A DNA stretch of 64,000 nucleotides from Hypoxylon rubiginosum (taxonomy: Eukaryota > Ascomycota > Sordariomycetes > Xylariales > Hypoxylaceae). The notes beneath the pieces are model-generated. The model had not been told where the DNA came from. It did no database searches and was given only the letters and a program-made list of their open reading frames with translations. Position 1 is the stretch's first letter, and every line of letters starts with the position of its first letter. Shown here piece by piece: positions 1 through 11,297 of the stretch. The position numbers and the translations under genes were made by a program. The stretch lies in the NCBI GenBank assembly GCA_902806565.1, contig CADCXA010000068.1, positions 248,001 through 312,000 of the forward strand. The letters are read 5' to 3'.

Positions 1-567
1 ACCGATTTCATCACCGCAACCGCCGAGGCTACCGAGTCGATAATGTATCGACACGAATTCCCACAGTTCGACGCGACGCGAGGAAGCAGAGGGGAGGCAG
101 GGAGGAAGCCGGGGGATAGGGGAGGAGACAGCACAGGGGAAAGGAGGTAAAGCTCAATCAGAAGGGCATAGGTGAAGCGATTACAATTATGATTGACATC
201 GCTCTATTGCTCTATTACTTTTGATTGTTGATTGCATTGTGGGTTTTTCAATTTGATACTCTGCTTCATTGCTAGATCAAGCTTAGCTAGAAGGCCTCGT
301 TAATTTCATAATCTCTTTATTCTTTTACACAAATTTGTCTTGAGTCCCCACAGTAAGCCCTCAGCTCCGTCCGTAAGGGCCAGTGACGTCGTGTGGTCCA
401 TGCTACGAACACCAAACACGGTGCCAGACCAGAAGTTTTTCAACTGTGAGCTCTCATCTTCACCCTCACCATCACCCTCACCCTCATCCAAGACTCAAGC
501 CCTCATTATTTTATTTATTTATTTACATAAAGCTTTGTTCGTACGCTCATAATATGAGACACCTGTC
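1..567. other. Gene-free left edge and CRD1 upstream region
   Basis: No convincing coding sequence. The stretch holds a purine-rich patch near 85-150, an A/T-rich leader, and a CA/CT-rich CCCTCACCAT microsatellite-like patch near 460-490. It probably contains the promoter and 5' leader of the cardiolipin synthase gene that begins at 568. Short open frames here are low-complexity and unsupported. Confidence 0.5.
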
Positions 568-2023
568 ATGACTTCACGAGCATTGTGCGGCGGTGCCCCC
601 GGCTGCCGCGCTCGTACGGGATTGGCTTGGAGACTGACGGATTTTAACCTTTCGACGCCAAAACACCGACTCTCGTTCCCCTTACGGAAATCCTCAAATG
701 CTGTCCGTAGCCTATTACACAATGCGACCCCGAATCGGACGAGCTGTGTCTTGTCGTCGAGAAATGAGGTGGCACGTCATCCGTTGTGGCTACGGACGTG
801 TTTGGGTTACGGTAAGGGCTGGGGGCCTGTAACGTGCTCACAAGCAGACGACACTGACGACGGGAATAGGGTCAATGCGATGGTTTTCCCAAAACAACGA
901 GTATCTCCAGAGGGAAAATACTGGCGAACATAAGGACGCGTATGCTCCCCCCCCTCTTTCTCAGTTGTCTATGTTCTGGACTCATCGCATCCCGTGGTTT
1001 GCCCTCTGACTCAGAACTTTGATCCTGTTTGAGGATCTCAATTTTTTCTTCTTAGTCTAGACTACGGGATTTTTTTCAGTTGATAGCACGTGTGAAGCTA
1101 ATATGAGCTCTGCAGAACGTCATCTCCCCGACCGGCTAACTCGTCAGAGCCGCCGGCATCAGCAGAGCGACCCCAAATTAGAGGAGGAGGAGGTATCCGA
1201 AAGGTAATTCCCAAGGTGCTACCCAGCCTAACGCCACACGAGAACATCTACACGGTGCCCAACCTCCTCACGTTCTCGCGCCTCGTGGCCGCGCCCTTCA
1301 TCGGCTACGCCATCCTCCACGACGCCCACGTCTGGGCGCTGGGCCTGTTCGCGTACGCGGGCGTCTCGGACCTGCTCGACGGCTGGATCGCGCGCCGCTG
1401 GAATCTCCAGACTGTTGTTGGCAGCGTCGTCGACCCTATGGCTGATAAGACCCTGATGACCGTCCTGACCGTGAGCCTGGCTTATGGCGGCGCCCTGCCT
1501 GGTAAGCATTCTTGTTTCACACCCGCAATAACATTTACACTTGAAGTGACTAGGGACCGGACTTGGCGAGCTAACATATGTACCCAATGCAGTGTGGCTA
1601 GCCGTCGTAATTCTCGGCCGTGACGTCGGCCTAGGCATCGCCGCCATCTACTACCGGTGGATATCCTTACCCCCTCCCAAGACCTTCTCCCGCTACTGGG
1701 ACTTCTCTCTGCCCTCGGCCGAAGTGCGGCCCACGACCATCAGCAAGTACAACACGTTCTTGCAGTTGGGGCTGATGGGAGCAACAATGACGACGCCCCT
1801 ATTGACCGCTGATGTTACCGTGGCCATGACTGCGTTTCAGTAAGTCAACTAGTCCCTCCGCGTGACCCAACATACGCGGAAGGTTTTCCTTCGATGAGTC
1901 GGACCTAACATGGAGAATAGATATTTGGTCGCTACCACGACGGTCTGGAGCGGTTTGAGCTACGTGTTTAGCAAGGACGCGGTCAAGATACTGTCCCAGA
2001 AAGACAAGCCCAAGGACCCGTAG
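568..2023 (+). CDS. CRD1: Cardiolipin synthase, mitochondrial (CDP-alcohol phosphatidyltransferase)
   Basis: Joins CDP-diacylglycerol and phosphatidylglycerol to make cardiolipin in the inner mitochondrial membrane. Proposed exons are 568-811, about 1148-1501, 1593-1839 and 1921-2023, giving about 315 aa. The last two introns (1502-1592, 1840-1920) are firm: both have GTAAG donors and keep the frame. The exon starting near 1148 encodes HENIYTVPNLLTFSRL, typical of the family, then the CDP-alcohol phosphotransferase signature D-L-L-D-G-W-I-A-R with the downstream G-x3-D-x3-D (VGSVVDPMAD), the metal and substrate site. The 568 exon is Arg/Ser-rich with few acids, as expected for a mitochondrial presequence. 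Joining it needs a 336-nt intron, long for this window, so the N-terminus is the weakest part. An AATAAA lies about 20 nt past the stop. The gene is tail-to-tail with MTO1. Confidence 0.85.
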
Positions 2024-2579
2024 CGCTGGAAAGTGCGTGCTAAATAAAGGATTTCTCGCATCAGCCTTTTACTCTAGCCACCGAAGGGTTTCAACAGGAG
2101 AGAAGGCAAAGAAAAGGCCCCCTTGACCAAAAGGGACTGATAACAGTGAACTTAAAAATGGTAGCCTCGAAAGTATTGGCGACTTCGAATTATGTAGCAA
2201 TGTGGGAAGCCACGCCATTAGCCTTCCCCTGATGGCGACGGCTGTGTACACTATATGCGACTGGGAATACTACAGGACCGTGGTTTGGTAAAGAGCGTGT
2301 TAACATAGATACGGCATAGCATGGCATATAAATCCAACTATCTTGAATCATTTATCTGCTTGATTGTTGTCCAATATGCGAAGTCTTCTAAGCTTCGACG
2401 AGACTTGTAAGGCTTTCAATGTACAATATAATACAAATCTACTTTTGAGAGCCCGCCCATATTCACCCCTAAACGCCCCGCCATCATGCATTCAATAGGT
2501 ACCGATTTATATACGAGTCCGCTTGGTAATCTCAACCCCCTTTTTCTTCCTTTTTCATGCTCCCAGCAATAGTCCCCAC
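2024..2579. other. Convergent 3' spacer between CRD1 and MTO1
   Basis: A/T-rich spacer between two tail-to-tail genes. It must contain the 3' UTRs and poly(A) sites of both. I see no gene; a 60-codon frame on the minus strand (2069-2251) has no recognisable features. Confidence 0.5.
2043..2048 (+). terminator. Possible polyadenylation signal of CRD1
   Basis: An AATAAA hexamer lies about 20 nt downstream of the CRD1 stop codon. Position and sequence fit a fungal poly(A) positioning element; this is inference from the motif alone. Confidence 0.4.
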
Positions 2580-4744
2580 CTACAGCTCCCTCGTCCGCGC
2601 CTCCGCATCCAAAGTATCGACCTCGGCGCCGAGCGGCGCCGCGTCATCACGGGCCACCACGTCTTCGATTGCTGCGGCGGCGCCGTGCTCCCGCCGGTCC
2701 TGCCGCTGCACAAAGGCCAGCAGCCTTACGCACCCGGCGGGCGTGACCCCCTCGACGCGCCGCGCCTGCCCGAGGCTCTCGGGCCGCGCCGCGGCCAGCG
2801 CCGCCTTCTCGTGGGTGCTGAGGCCGAAGACGGCGGCGTAATCCAGGTCGGGCGGCAGCCGCAGGCCCTCGTCGCGCAGGAAGGCCGCGCGCTCGGCCGC
2901 CTGCATGTCGACGTACGGCGCGTACCGGGCTTCTATACTGACGCGCGCGCGCACCCGCTCGCTATGCTGCGCGATCTCGGGTACCTGGGGGGCCAGGCGG
3001 GCTAGGTCGACGCCGGGGAGCCGGAGCATGTCGAGGGCGTTGCGCAGGCGCGTGTCGTTGCTGTTGCCGAAGCCGGCGGCGATCCAGGCGGGCGCGCTGA
3101 GGACGCGGGACGCCAGCGCGCGCGCCAGGTCGTCCATCTGCCGCTTCTCGTCCGTGTGCGCGCGCCAGCGGGCGTCGGAGACGACGCCCCAGGCGCGGCC
3201 GAGGGCCGTGAGGCGCAGGTCGGCGTTGTCGGCGCGCGTGCTCATGCGGTACTCGCTGCGCGACGTGAACATGCGGTACGGCTCCGAGACGCCCTTCGTA
3301 ATCAGGTCGTCGATCATGACGCCGATGTACCCGTCGGCGCGGGTGACGGACACGGGGTCGAGCCCCCTGGAGGCGCGCCCCGCGTTGATGCCGGCGACGA
3401 CGCCCTGGCCGGCCGCCTCCTCGTACCCCGTCGTGCCGTTGATCTGGCCGGCGAGGAACAGGCCGCCGATGGCCTTGGTCTCGAGCGACGACCGGAGGCC
3501 GCGCGGGTCCACGTAGTCGTACTCGACGCCGTACCCGGCCTGCGTCATCTGCACGCGCTCGAGACCCGGGATCGTCCGCAGCAGCTGCTCCTGCGCGTCG
3601 GCCGGGATCGTCATGGACAGGCCGTTGGGGTAGACGGTGTCGCTGCCGAAGCCCTCGGGCTCGAGCCAGACGATGTGCTGGTCCTTGTGGCCGAACTTGA
3701 TGATCTTGGACTCGAGCGACGGGCAGTACCGCGGGCCCCGCACCGTCTCGCGGATGTGGATCGTCTTGTCGAGGTTGGCCCGCACCACGGCGTGCGACCG
3801 GTCGTTGGTGTACGTGGCCCAGCACAGCAGCTGGTCTTGTACGTCTACCCGGTCGTTCATGTAGCTAAACGGCTCCGGCGGGTCGTCGCCCCGCTGCTCC
3901 TGCAGCACTTTAAAGTCGATGCTGCCCTTGTGCAGCCGCGGCGGCGTCCCCGTCTTTAGTCGCCCTAGCTGGAACCCGGCGTCCCGCAGGCTCCTGCTCA
4001 GCCCGAACGTCGCCTGCTCCCCCATGCGGCCCGCCGGGTACGTCTCCAGCCCGATGTGTATCTCGCCGCCGAGGAAGGTGCCGGTGGTGATGACGACGGC
4101 GCTCGTCGCTAGCACCTCGCCGGACTCGAGGCGCACGCCCGTAATCTTGCTCTTAGCCGATCCGTTGCCGCCCTCGCCCAGGACGATGTCGGACACGCTG
4201 CCGGTGACGACGGATAGGTTGGGGTAGGCCAGCAGCTCCTCGCGCACGTGCTTCTTGTAGAGGGCGCGGTCGATCTGGGCGCGCGGGCCCCAGACGGCGG
4301 GGCCCTTGCGGCGGTTCAGCACTTTAAATTGGACGCCGGCCTTGTCGATGATGCGGCCCGCGATGCCGTCCAGCGCGTCCACCTCCCGCAGTATCGTACC
4401 CTTGCCGATCCCGCCGAAGCTCGGGTTGCACGAGCACACGCCTAGGTTGTCGAGTTTAGGCGTCACGAGGGCCGTCCGTGCGCCGGATCGAGCGGCTGCG
4501 GCGCATGCTTCGGTGCCGGCGTGGCCGCCGCCGACTACGACTACATCGAAGGCTCTGCATCTCTCACGTTAGCTAGGGTCAATTGGTAAACGTAGGGCAG
4601 AGAATGTTCGGGTTCTGTTACTGACCTCGTGCCTTCAGCTACGGTGGCGAAGCTGCTCCGATTAAGATGTAATGAAGTGAGAGGCCGTCTTCGGGCTGTG
4701 CGGACAGGTCGAGTGAGACCAGCAGGTCGCCATATTCTCCTCAT
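2580..4744 (-). CDS. MTO1: Mitochondrial tRNA uridine-34 carboxymethylaminomethyl modification enzyme (MnmG/GidA family)
   Basis: FAD-dependent subunit that, with the GTPase MSS1, installs the 5-carboxymethylaminomethyl group on wobble U34 of mitochondrial tRNAs. Exons 4744-4626 and 4554-2580, 71-nt intron with a GCTAAC branch site, 697 aa (yeast Mto1 is 669). Exon 1 encodes an Arg-rich presequence ([13 protein letters not shown]) that supports import. The join produces the dinucleotide-binding GGGHAGTEA right after FDVVVV. Further family marks are [10 protein letters not shown], the [13 protein letters not shown] segment and [17 protein letters not shown]. An in-frame ATG at 4882 would add 46 residues, but the extension does not look like a presequence. 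Coding GC is very high, which creates long antisense open frames that I regard as shadows. Confidence 0.95.
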
Positions 4745-5909
4745 GTCTGCAATGTCAAAAGGCAATGCGATTGTTGCAGTTTCCTGTCGTTGTTCAGCGA
4801 AGCCAAAATTTCGCGATAAGGAATAATCGATAAGGAGGCAAGCTTGGATAAGAAAGCCGGTGTAACACGAAGTAGCTTGCATTCACCAAAAACAGAAGGC
4901 GGGGCTTTTCCTGCCGGACTAATTATCTTCAACTTACCTCCTTACGGGCCGGAACCTTAACGACGGCACAGAGTCATTGAGTAAATCCAAAGTCAAAGTA
5001 TCCATTCTGTTGGTATTTACTAATTATGAGCAAAGTTTAGCATGATCCCGTGGTGGGTTTACTCTAATTCAGCCTTGTGGCCCCTGTATCATCAGAGTTC
5101 AGGCGGCCTCATCAACACCTGCCACATGGTCGCGATAGTTTGACGGTATAGCGACTAACTTAATCGAAAAACAATCCCGTCATCTAGGATGATAAGGTAG
5201 TTAATTTGTAGTCTAACTCTTATTAAACCTTGTCCTTAGAAGCTGGGTAAGTTCAGGAGATAATACAGGCCATGTGTTTTAAGGCGCAAGGACTCAAACT
5301 AACAATAAATAAGAATACAAGCGCATTTCAAACATTCCTATACAGCATTACATACGATGTACCTTAGCTGTAAATTATCTACATATGGTCTGTGTGTTTG
5401 CCCGATATCTTTGTCATACCGCCCCCTTGCATACCTAAGCTTGGCAATTTCTCGTTGGTATTCATCACGAGGTTGTTAGGGACAAAACTGGCAAGATATT
5501 CACAACAATGCCTACCAAAGAGTAGCACCATTACTATACATAGGCTAGGTAGTTAGTGGGTTGACTGCCCTATTAACATGAGCTGAGCCACCGCCTCAAA
5601 GATTGGTTTCTTGATAGGTCTAATGGTCCACCCTAGGTACCAACAAAGACAATACTAAACCGGTACCTAGGAGGCATGCGAAGTGGCTGAGCCACATAAC
5701 TGAGGTCATTGGTGATTAGTTTGGCAGTGTCACGTAGCTGAGATCCAAGGTCTTTACCTAACAGCCATCTTCAACCCCCCTTTTTTCCAGATATAAATCA
5801 AAATTGCAAGAGCAGGAAAAGAAAACCGACTTCAGCAGTCCTACAATCTTCTGTGCCGATTTTGGATATCTTCGCGTTAATTACCTCCAATTTATAGAAT
5901 TTCCGCAAG
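4745..5909. other. Intergenic region between divergent MTO1 and the LURP-one gene
   Basis: About 1.2 kb, A/T-rich, no supported gene. It contains the likely promoters of both flanking genes. Near 5630-5672 are two sequences related to the dispersed CCTAGGTA motif (CCCTAGGTACC and GGTACCTAGG). Confidence 0.5.
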
Positions 5910-6581
5910 ATGGAAACCTCGTTGCAGACACCCAACCCTCCGGTAAACATGCTTAGCGGCTATGTCTCGCAGCACCAAACGACTTTCACCGTCTGCTGCC
6001 ACGATAGCACTTTCAAGAACGTCACCGCCTCGGACAGCGCGGGCAACCCATTATTCCGCGTCGAGGGCTCGGCATTCGGCACGTCGTGGAGCTGGCGACG
6101 CAAGGTCTGGGACAGCACCAACGACCGTCGGCTCTTCGACTTCCGCCACCTTAAGCCTCGACCTCAAGAACGGCTGGGTGGTCGAGAGCCCCGACGGCGG
6201 CCAGCTGTGCTCGCTCCAGCACAAGGCGCAGGTCACCAGGGACCACTCGGCCGTTGACGCCACCGTGCGCACCGAGGCTGGCGAGGACGTGCTGGCCGTA
6301 ATGCGGCCGAATGGCCATGCGGCTATAACGGCAACCGTCAGTGTTGGCGACACGACTATCGCGAAAATCCACAAGGTCGAAGACAACTCTCCGGGCATGA
6401 GAGGGGACCGAGAAAGAAGTGTCTGGGAAGCCCGAGTTGCTGCCAGAGTGGACCTAAGCTTTGTGAGTTTGGCTTATCTATTTCTCTCCTATTTTATGAA
6501 GGAATATGTGTTAACAGTGGCTCCTAGATCATGGTAATGGTGCTGTGTCGCGCCGAAATGGGACATGTTTGGAAGCAGTAA
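5910..6581 (+). CDS. LURP-one-related / tubby C-terminal-like domain protein with an internal +1 frame break
   Basis: Small protein of the LURP-one-related family (phospholipid-scramblase-like beta barrel wrapped around a helix). Molecular function in fungi is not established. Exon 1 is 5910-6462, a 65-nt intron follows (GTGAGT...TAG), exon 2 is 6528-6581 ending VMVLCRAEMGHVWKQ, for about 201 aa if the frame break is bridged. Family features in order: PLFRVEGSAFGTSWSWRRK, WDSTNDRRLFDFRH, then in the next frame LKNGWVVESPDGG, and the final DLSFIMVMVLCRAEMGHVW helix. The frame changes by +1 within CTTAAGC at 6150-6156, where FDFRHL must continue as SLDLKNG. No intron can explain this, because the conserved text is continuous. 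It could be an assembly error, a mutation or a programmed shift. A long G-run follows the gene. Confidence 0.75.
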
Positions 6582-6919
6582 AGAAAGCCTCTCCTATATA
6601 GACATATCAACTCTCACTTAAAGTAAGGGGGGGGGTGGGGGGGGGGGGGGGGGGAAGAGATCTCAGGCAGAAGCGCGAGTGCGAAATAATGAAAACCTCG
6701 TACCTCACATTCATACCTAGCCCGACCAAGTCATATACCGTATACAATATCTCGGCTAACCACCAAGTCGACGTTGGTTCATGGATAATCTGGTCTAGGC
6801 TTGGCGAATGATCTGTGATACGCCTAACCGAGACTGCTTAACTTTCAAAAGCAAGGTAACAATGGTGCAACAGGTCGTCGACATCGTTAATAGTACGGGG
6901 GAGATGAGACCCATTGGGC
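6582..6919. other. Convergent 3' spacer
   Basis: Spacer between the LURP-one-related gene (+) and the NACHT gene (-). Apart from the poly-G tract I see only A/T-rich unique sequence, presumably the two 3' UTRs. Confidence 0.5.
6627..6654 (+). repeat. Poly-G tract
   Basis: 28 nt of G interrupted by a single T at 6636, just downstream of the LURP-one-related gene. It could form G-quadruplexes and is a likely spot for sequencing or replication slippage. Confidence 0.9.
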
Positions 6920-9900
6920 TTACTTGTTGTTAATGAGCCTAATCTTCGTTGGGACTCCTGATTGCTGGGATACGGATGTTGCCTTGGCTGTATCCTCTTC
7001 GGTAGCTTCTATGGTATTCTTGACTTTTGAATCTAATCGCCGCTTAATAATGCTAGGAAGATGACGCGATTGTGCATCATGTAAGTTATAAGTATCTTGT
7101 TCCTCCTTATTCCAGATTAGGGTAATATACTCTTGACCCTCTATGGACGGTAGTATGTCCACGGAGGTTTGCTCGTTGGAATGCACTTTGGGGAAGAGAA
7201 CTGGCTGTGCATCACTCGTGCCATGTGCCAGACCCATCTCCGGACCAAGGGACATAAAGCTAGGTGTTGTGCTCAACGTAGAGTCAATGGTAGCCTTGTC
7301 AAGCGACTGAGTTCTTGGCTGTTCCCGGCTGACTGTCTTCCTTGGGGTTGCGAACTTCGAAGGTACCACTTTCGATCTCAACCCAGCAAATTCAGGAGAA
7401 CCAGCTGATTTGAAATTGGGAATTTTGAGAAAATCTTCCAATTTCACATGATCCCTAACTCTCGAGGTGCCATAGACGTTTTTCGTATACCGCTGCCTTT
7501 GGAGCCGGTCGGAGGGCCGATTATATAACACTAGTTCATTGCGATATGCAAAGCAGACATCTAGTTCTTGTCATCAGCAGACATTCAAAGGATGTGAAAG
7601 TATACTCATGAATGGGGCTTACTTGATCTATTATAGAACCATAGACGTAGCGTCGTGAATTGGCGGAATAGGATGGACTCTAGCGAGGGGTGAAAAAGGA
7701 ATAGAGGTCCTTTTTCTACGTATTTGTAACACGTTACGCAAGCCTTTACTTGGCCCCTATAGGAATATATAAACTCAGAGTTGTGACAGCTCCAGAGTTC
7801 AATTATCCTCTTCTGAATCGCCTGCTTGTCAAAGCTTCCCGTGACAACGGCTACAGCATCATCGCTATCAGAGAAGTAAGCCCTCTCTTGATAATCTGGC
7901 TCAGATAATCCTATTGTCGGAGAGTCAAGCTTCAACCTCTGTATGATGACCTTCGGGACTTGGGCATGAATAGCATCAATGTGTATAGCCAAATCCTTTT
8001 TATCTATCGTGAGCATAGATCGTACCACTACCACACGTCTTAGAGTTTTGCTGATAGCGACAGGAAATTGTAGGCGGTAAGGAACCCGAGAATTCCGGTT
8101 TCTCTCAAGTATACTCGAGATATCTTCGTTTGGCAGATCGAACTCAAGATTGCAGAGGGGATTTCCCGAATCTATGAACCTGATCGTGTACTTAGCCTTC
8201 CAACCAAGGCTTGTAGACATCGCGTTGGATATTTCGGTAAGGTAGTTCCTATTACAGTCATTAGCAACGTTCTAGAGGGAGGGCTAAGAACCTAACCTCG
8301 GAGGTATTATAGAAACTATCCCAATTAAGGGAATACCCAAAAAGGACGCGCCCTTTTTCGCCGATCTCGATTTGAGAACTAGCTCCCTAGTAAACCCTAA
8401 CCCGGTATTTATGTTAGCCGGTGCTAGAGATCTTACCACTGTCCCCGTTGTCTGATACCAGAAAAGAGACTTGTTAAATGCAGTGATACTTGATCCCCAA
8501 ATAGCAGCTGGATACCCCTGTAACTCGTGACTCCATTCGGAGTTTAGAAGTTCAAGATCCTTCGAAAATTCCTCCAAGTCTCCGAAAATCCCAGGACGAA
8601 CTACCCCCATACCTCTTGTATCCGAGGAGTAGAGTTGCGGTGCATTGTCTAGCTCGTTCACGAGACTTCGCACACTTGGACTTTTACCGGAAAGCCAAGA
8701 GGTTTCGATCCAAGTAGTGACAGATCTTCTTTGATTTAACAGGATACTCAACATTGAATAAAATTGAGGCTCATGTTCGGCCAATGGATTATCGCGGAAG
8801 ACGTTTGCCCTAGCAACCCCTAATCTGCCATGATATACCCAGGAGTTAGCTGCGTATATAGCTAAAGGAAACTCTCAATAAGGGCTTCCGCTATTGGTAG
8901 CCGACTCCCGCTGAAAGGCCCTTGAGGTGAGTCGTAAATGAGGTATGACAAACATAGAGTTGAAGCGCTCAAATGTGCTTCGTTGACATTGACAGCAAAG
9001 TCGTTACGCCCTCTATGAGTAGGTGAAGTCATGAATTCTCTGAACGATGAATGTATGAACACGACAGAGCCTTGTTTGTCAACTTCAACCAAACCACCAC
9101 TCATTTTTGGAAGTACGTTCGGGAAGCTCACTATAAGGTCTGAAGAGTGAGTTACCTTGCCAGGGGTGACTGCAAGTATAGTCTGCAGCTCTGAGACCTT
9201 AAATGGTCTTTCAGCGACACACATGAGCTGAAACATCCGTCTCACTTTGGCACGTTCCGTGGCGAAAGTTCGCCCGAGAGCATGTAGAGTCCTCTTGTAG
9301 ACTTTCTCGAGTCCTTCAACCACCTCCTCAGCGAAGATCGCTTCGATGCGCTCCGAAGGGGATAGGACCTCGCAGTTAAGGTATTTGATCATAAGATGAG
9401 CCCATAAGAACATGCCTTGCGATTTCGCGGTCAGTATTGAACAGATTTCGTCACATCCTGCGTCTTCGCCAAGCCATCCATCGGCATGAAGATAACCAAT
9501 TTCAGGGGTTAGGAAAGTTCTGATATCTTCTGCATTCTGCCAGTACTCGAGATCCAGTGGTACGAAGCATTTGAAGTTCCTTGGAAGGGTCAAAGTAGGC
9601 CTACTAAGAAGTAGTGCCTTGGTACCCGTATCGTGACAAAGGTCATGTATCATCTGAAGCAATAGGTTTGAACTTGAGCATTCGTCGATTCCATCGAATA
9701 CAAGCACGGCGCCACCTATTCTCATCAGAAGGAGATAGAGAGCCTGTCTTAAATCTTCGTCGCTCCCAAAAATTTGTCCACTGCTCTCGCTGTCGATTAG
9801 TATAGACAAACTATCGAGCACGTCTTGGTCCGAGCGGTTTATATGGACAAGCTGATGGAATACCGCTCGTATTGCATGGGCGAGGGTACAGTAGTCAAGC

Positions 9901-11297
9901 CTCTCTGAATCGAAGTGATAAAACAGGACTTGTCCACGAGATATATCCGTGCTTCTCGAGGTCTCATATTTCAATTTGAGATCGTCAATCAGGATCTGGG
10001 AGAGGACAGTCTTGCCATACCCAGGTTTGCCTTCGGTTCGTTAGCCAGGCATAGAACCGATGCATAAAAGTTGACTAACTCACCTCTCACAAGTAGTATC
10101 CTTCTCGCATCCAAGGACAATATACCCTCAGAATCATCGTCTGTGCATATATTTTCGAATGATTTAAAGGTTTTGTAGCATTCCGAATCGGTGAACCAAG
10201 AACCCGTTCCATTCAAGCGTAGGCTCTGTGCCTTTTCATATTGACGCATGTAGTCAGGTGAATTTATCCAGGTTTTGATCTTGAGAAGGAGGGATTCTAA
10301 ACTTATTAAAATCATTCCTTTAATGTGTTGTTGGTCAAGATGGTGCCTACCTGGGGTATTAGACACTGGGCTCGCCAAGGGTTGCTTATCTTCCAAGCCC
10401 TCAAATTTGAATGTTATGAATTTTTCCAGTTGTATGATTGTCTCCCTCAACTTCCTTAACTCCTTCAACCCCTTCAGCTGGTTCTGCTCCATATAGAGCG
10501 ACTCTTCCAATTGCATCTCCTGCCGAAAAAGCTCCTGGTGAGATTGCAACCGATCTAAGATAGTCGCATACCGCACGTCGAACGGCCTCCAGAACATGTC
10601 AGCAATCGCCGTGGCCTTATATCGGACGCCTAAGGTGACTGTTAGCCTAAGAGCCCGCAATGGTAAGCAACTCGGTTTAAAATTTACCATGGCGCTTAGT
10701 TGCAAAGATTTTACAAGCATCCTGGCAGAACTCAATGATGTCTGCATAGATATAAGACAGTGTTTTCACTATCCGACCACGTCGCAAAGAACTGGGACTG
10801 TCTGGAGTGCTCATTGGAAGACTCAGGTTCTTGTGTCGCGCCACGATTCTGTCATGGTACTCCGAGTAGCCCGGCAATCTTTCACAAATCCTTTCAAACA
10901 TGACAATCAATTTCTCGAGAAAAGATGTGTAATTCGATCCGAGCTTAAGTCGTGTCAGTGCTAAACTCAGTTGAAAAACCAGCGGACTTGTACCAACGAC
11001 GAAGACGAAGCGAATAGCACCCCATGCCAACGCTGAAAATTCGGGGTTGGACGAGATGAAAATATTGACAACGTCGAAGAACGGTCCTAACGACGTAGAA
11101 AGCTGCTCAATCCTCTTGCAAAGACCAGGGAGTCTCTTGCTGGATTGATGTTGCTTCACTTTGGCCTGTAGGTCGCGAATCATGCTAGTAGGAGAGTCGT
11201 ACTCTTTGAAGAGTGATTTGTCTATAGGCGACAAGGCTTGCCTGAAGTTTTTCGACGCCTCCACAAATAAGGCTTCCGCATTTTGCGTTCTAGGCAT
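6920..11297 (-). CDS. NACHT-domain NLR-like protein with a frame break; possibly disrupted
   Basis: STAND NTPase resembling fungal NLR-type proteins used in non-self recognition and cell-death control. Proposed exons 11297-10688, 10629-10084, 10030-8297, 8248-7623 and 7530-6920; introns are 58, 53, 48 and 92 nt and every join keeps frame, for about 1375 aa. Residues 1-200 form a helical N-terminal domain of the kind found before NACHT in these proteins (SNPEFSALAWGAIRFVFVV). Splicing of exons 2 and 3 creates the Walker A GKPGYGKTVL. Walker B is VLVFDGIDEC, sensor-like ALLLSRP follows, then a winged-helix-like part ending in IHSSFREFM. No ankyrin, WD40 or TPR repeats are visible; the C-terminal ~650 residues are unrecognised. 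Near 8863-8873 the frame breaks: the text runs ALIESF, then needs one extra base to continue PLAIYAANSWVYH. A 44-nt intron with a poor GTCGGC donor is an alternative. May be a pseudogene. Confidence 0.75.

Noticed and set aside
3156..3959. 267-codon plus-strand open frame (and a 287-codon minus frame at 2962-3825)
   Set aside because: Both lie over MTO1 in other frames. The DNA is very GC-rich, which removes stop codons by chance; the text is Arg/Ala/Val repeat-like with no motif.
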